Part shown: positions 63,254-64,000 of the stretch, one piece after another
Layout: the number at the start of each line of letters is the position of its first letter
Position numbering within the stretch: the first letter of the stretch is position 1
Source: Bacillus safensis FO-36b
GTDB taxonomy: Bacteria; Bacillota; Bacilli; Bacillales; Bacillaceae
Length of the DNA: 64,000 nucleotides
Reading direction: 5' to 3'
Assembly: GCF_000691165.1 (NCBI RefSeq)
Contig: NZ_ASJD01000001.1
Location: 558,001-622,000, forward strand
Made by a program: the position numbers and the translations under genes
The notes under the pieces: model-generated
Database searches by the model: none
The model's input: only the letters and a program-made list of their open reading frames with translations
What the model was told of the DNA's origin: nothing

Positions 63254-63292
63254 AAAAGTGAGAAATACAAATGAAACGAAAGGGAGGATCAC

Positions 63293-63943
63293 ATGTTTAC
63301 GGGGATAATTGAAGAAGTTGGCACCGTTCAGTCATTAAGTAAAAAGTCAGCAGATGCCATGGAAATTGTCATTACATGCAGCCGTGTGCTGGAAGATGTT
63401 CACCTCGGAGACAGTATCGCCATTAATGGAGTATGTCTCACAGTCACTAGCTTCACAAAAGAACAGTTCGCGGCAGATGTGATGCCAGAGACGGTCAAAG
63501 CCACATCGCTGGATCAGCTGACAAAAGGCAGTCCAGTAAATTTAGAGCGAGCCATGTCCTCAAATGGACGATTTGGCGGCCACTTTGTCTCAGGCCATGT
63601 TGATGGAACGGCTGTCATTACCCGGATAGAAAAGAAGAGTAATGCCATTTACTATGATTTAAAGATGAACAAGACCCTCACAGATATGCTCACCCAAAAG
63701 GGTTCGATCGCAATAGATGGTGTCAGCTTGACCATTTTCGATTTGCGAGATTCACATGTCACAGTCTCTATTATTCCTCACACGCTTGAAGGAACTATTT
63801 TCCCGACTAAATCTATGGGGGATATCGTGAATATAGAGTGTGACATGATCGGTAAATACATTTATCGCTTTTTAACAAAAGAGCAGAGCGAAAAACAGCC
63901 ATCTCGATTGACCCCATCATTTCTAAAAGAGCACGGATTCTAG
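63293..63943 (+). CDS. ribE: riboflavin synthase alpha subunit
   Basis: 216 residues. It dismutates two 6,7-dimethyl-8-ribityllumazines to riboflavin. There are two lumazine-binding repeats: MFTGIIEEVGTVQSL… SIAINGVCLTV (1–96) and HVDGTAVITRIEKK… IAIDGVSLTIF (97–200). AGGGAGGATC precedes the ATG. It is the first structural gene after the FMN riboswitch; in B. subtilis ribD comes first. ribAB follows 11 bases downstream. Confidence 0.96.
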   Translation: MFTGIIEEVGTVQSLSKKSADAMEIVITCSRVLEDVHLGDSIAINGVCLTVTSFTKEQFAADVMPETVKATSLDQLTKGSPVNLERAMSSNGRFGGHFVSGHVDGTAVITRIEKKSNAIYYDLKMNKTLTDMLTQKGSIAIDGVSLTIFDLRDSHVTVSIIPHTLEGTIFPTKSMGDIVNIECDMIGKYIYRFLTKEQSEKQPSRLTPSFLKEHGF

Positions 63944-63954
63944 GAGGCGATTGT

Positions 63955-64000
63955 ATGTATCATTCCGTTGATGAGGCAGTAAATGCCCTTAAACAAGGAG
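63955..64000 (+). CDS. ribAB: DHBP synthase/GTP cyclohydrolase II, 5' end only
   Basis: Only 15 residues (MYHSVDEAVNALKQG) are inside the window, with TAGGAGGCG upstream. They fit the N-terminus of the bifunctional RibAB and the operon position after ribE. The call depends on context, as too little sequence is visible for domains. Confidence 0.75.
   Translation, partial: MYHSVDEAVNALKQG

Noticed and set aside
62989-63270. Minus-strand 93-codon frame across the FMN riboswitch and its terminator
   Set aside because: It is antisense to a conserved RNA structure and its composition follows the hairpins; no family or ribosome binding site.
63129-63292. Possible ribD remnant or pseudogene
   Set aside because: No frame carries the CMP/dCMP-deaminase zinc motifs or any recognisable RibD segment, so only absence is reported.

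Overview
The window is chromosomal DNA from a Bacillus of the B. pumilus group (pumilus/safensis/altitudinis). Gene content and order follow the B. subtilis yqjG–fur–xerD–spoIIA–spoVA–lysA–rib region. An almost textbook B. pumilus cyanide dihydratase (cynD), which B. subtilis lacks, sits near the left end. The backbone has moderate-to-low GC, strong AGGAGG-type ribosome binding sites and many intrinsic terminators. There are no tRNA or rRNA genes, no complete insertion sequences and no CRISPR array.

Layout. 1–2.7 kb: tail of a CheW-like gene, the second membrane insertase yidC2 with its arrest-peptide regulator mifM, and cynD. 2.7–7.7 kb: polY1, gndA and the glucose genes glcU–gdh, with two copies of an unknown 145–175 bp intergenic repeat, one at each end. 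7.8–12.2 kb: a gmuBACDR-type PTS operon with its own operator and cre site. 12.2–20 kb: zwf, rnz, an aminotransferase, yqjL, namA and yqjN. 20.1–23.7 kb: an AT-rich accessory insertion holding a 9-codon ORF, a HemW-like radical SAM enzyme, an MFS transporter, a DinB-like protein and a 47-codon ORF. 23.7–35.3 kb: proI (proline T-box), yqjP, yqjQ, CoA-disulfide reductase, coaA, yqjV, the LexA-controlled polY2–yqjX pair, yfmQ-like, acetyltransferases and yqkB–yqkC. 35.3–42.4 kb: a rap–phr quorum-sensing cassette with a ComA box, yqkD, yqkE, a small secreted protein, yqkF, nudF–endoQ–GNAT and yqkK. 42.5–57.9 kb: a secreted subtilisin, then spoIIM, fur, yqzK, xerD, deoB–pupG, dacF–spoIIAA–AB–sigF, the seven-gene spoVA operon and lysA. 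57.9–64 kb: ypuA, ppiB, a divergent MFS/TetR pair, two small genes, and the FMN-riboswitch-controlled riboflavin operon, which here begins with ribE and not ribD.

How genes work together. gndA and zwf (oxidative pentose phosphate) flank glcU–gdh (glucose uptake and oxidation). coaA (CoA synthesis) is divergent from a CoA-disulfide reductase. nudF and endoQ both deal with damaged or unwanted nucleotides. fur carries a candidate PerR box. dacF–spoIIA–spoVA, spoIIM, and probably glcU–gdh, are sporulation functions with recognisable sigma-H, sigma-E and sigma-G promoter candidates.

Most notable candidates are: the micro-ORF/radical SAM/MFS cassette at 20.1–23 kb, the phr gene wholly nested in an extended rap, the interspersed repeat pair, the absence of ribD behind the FMN riboswitch, and the mifM–yidC2 translational switch. 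All functions are assigned by reading the sequence; no database search was run.
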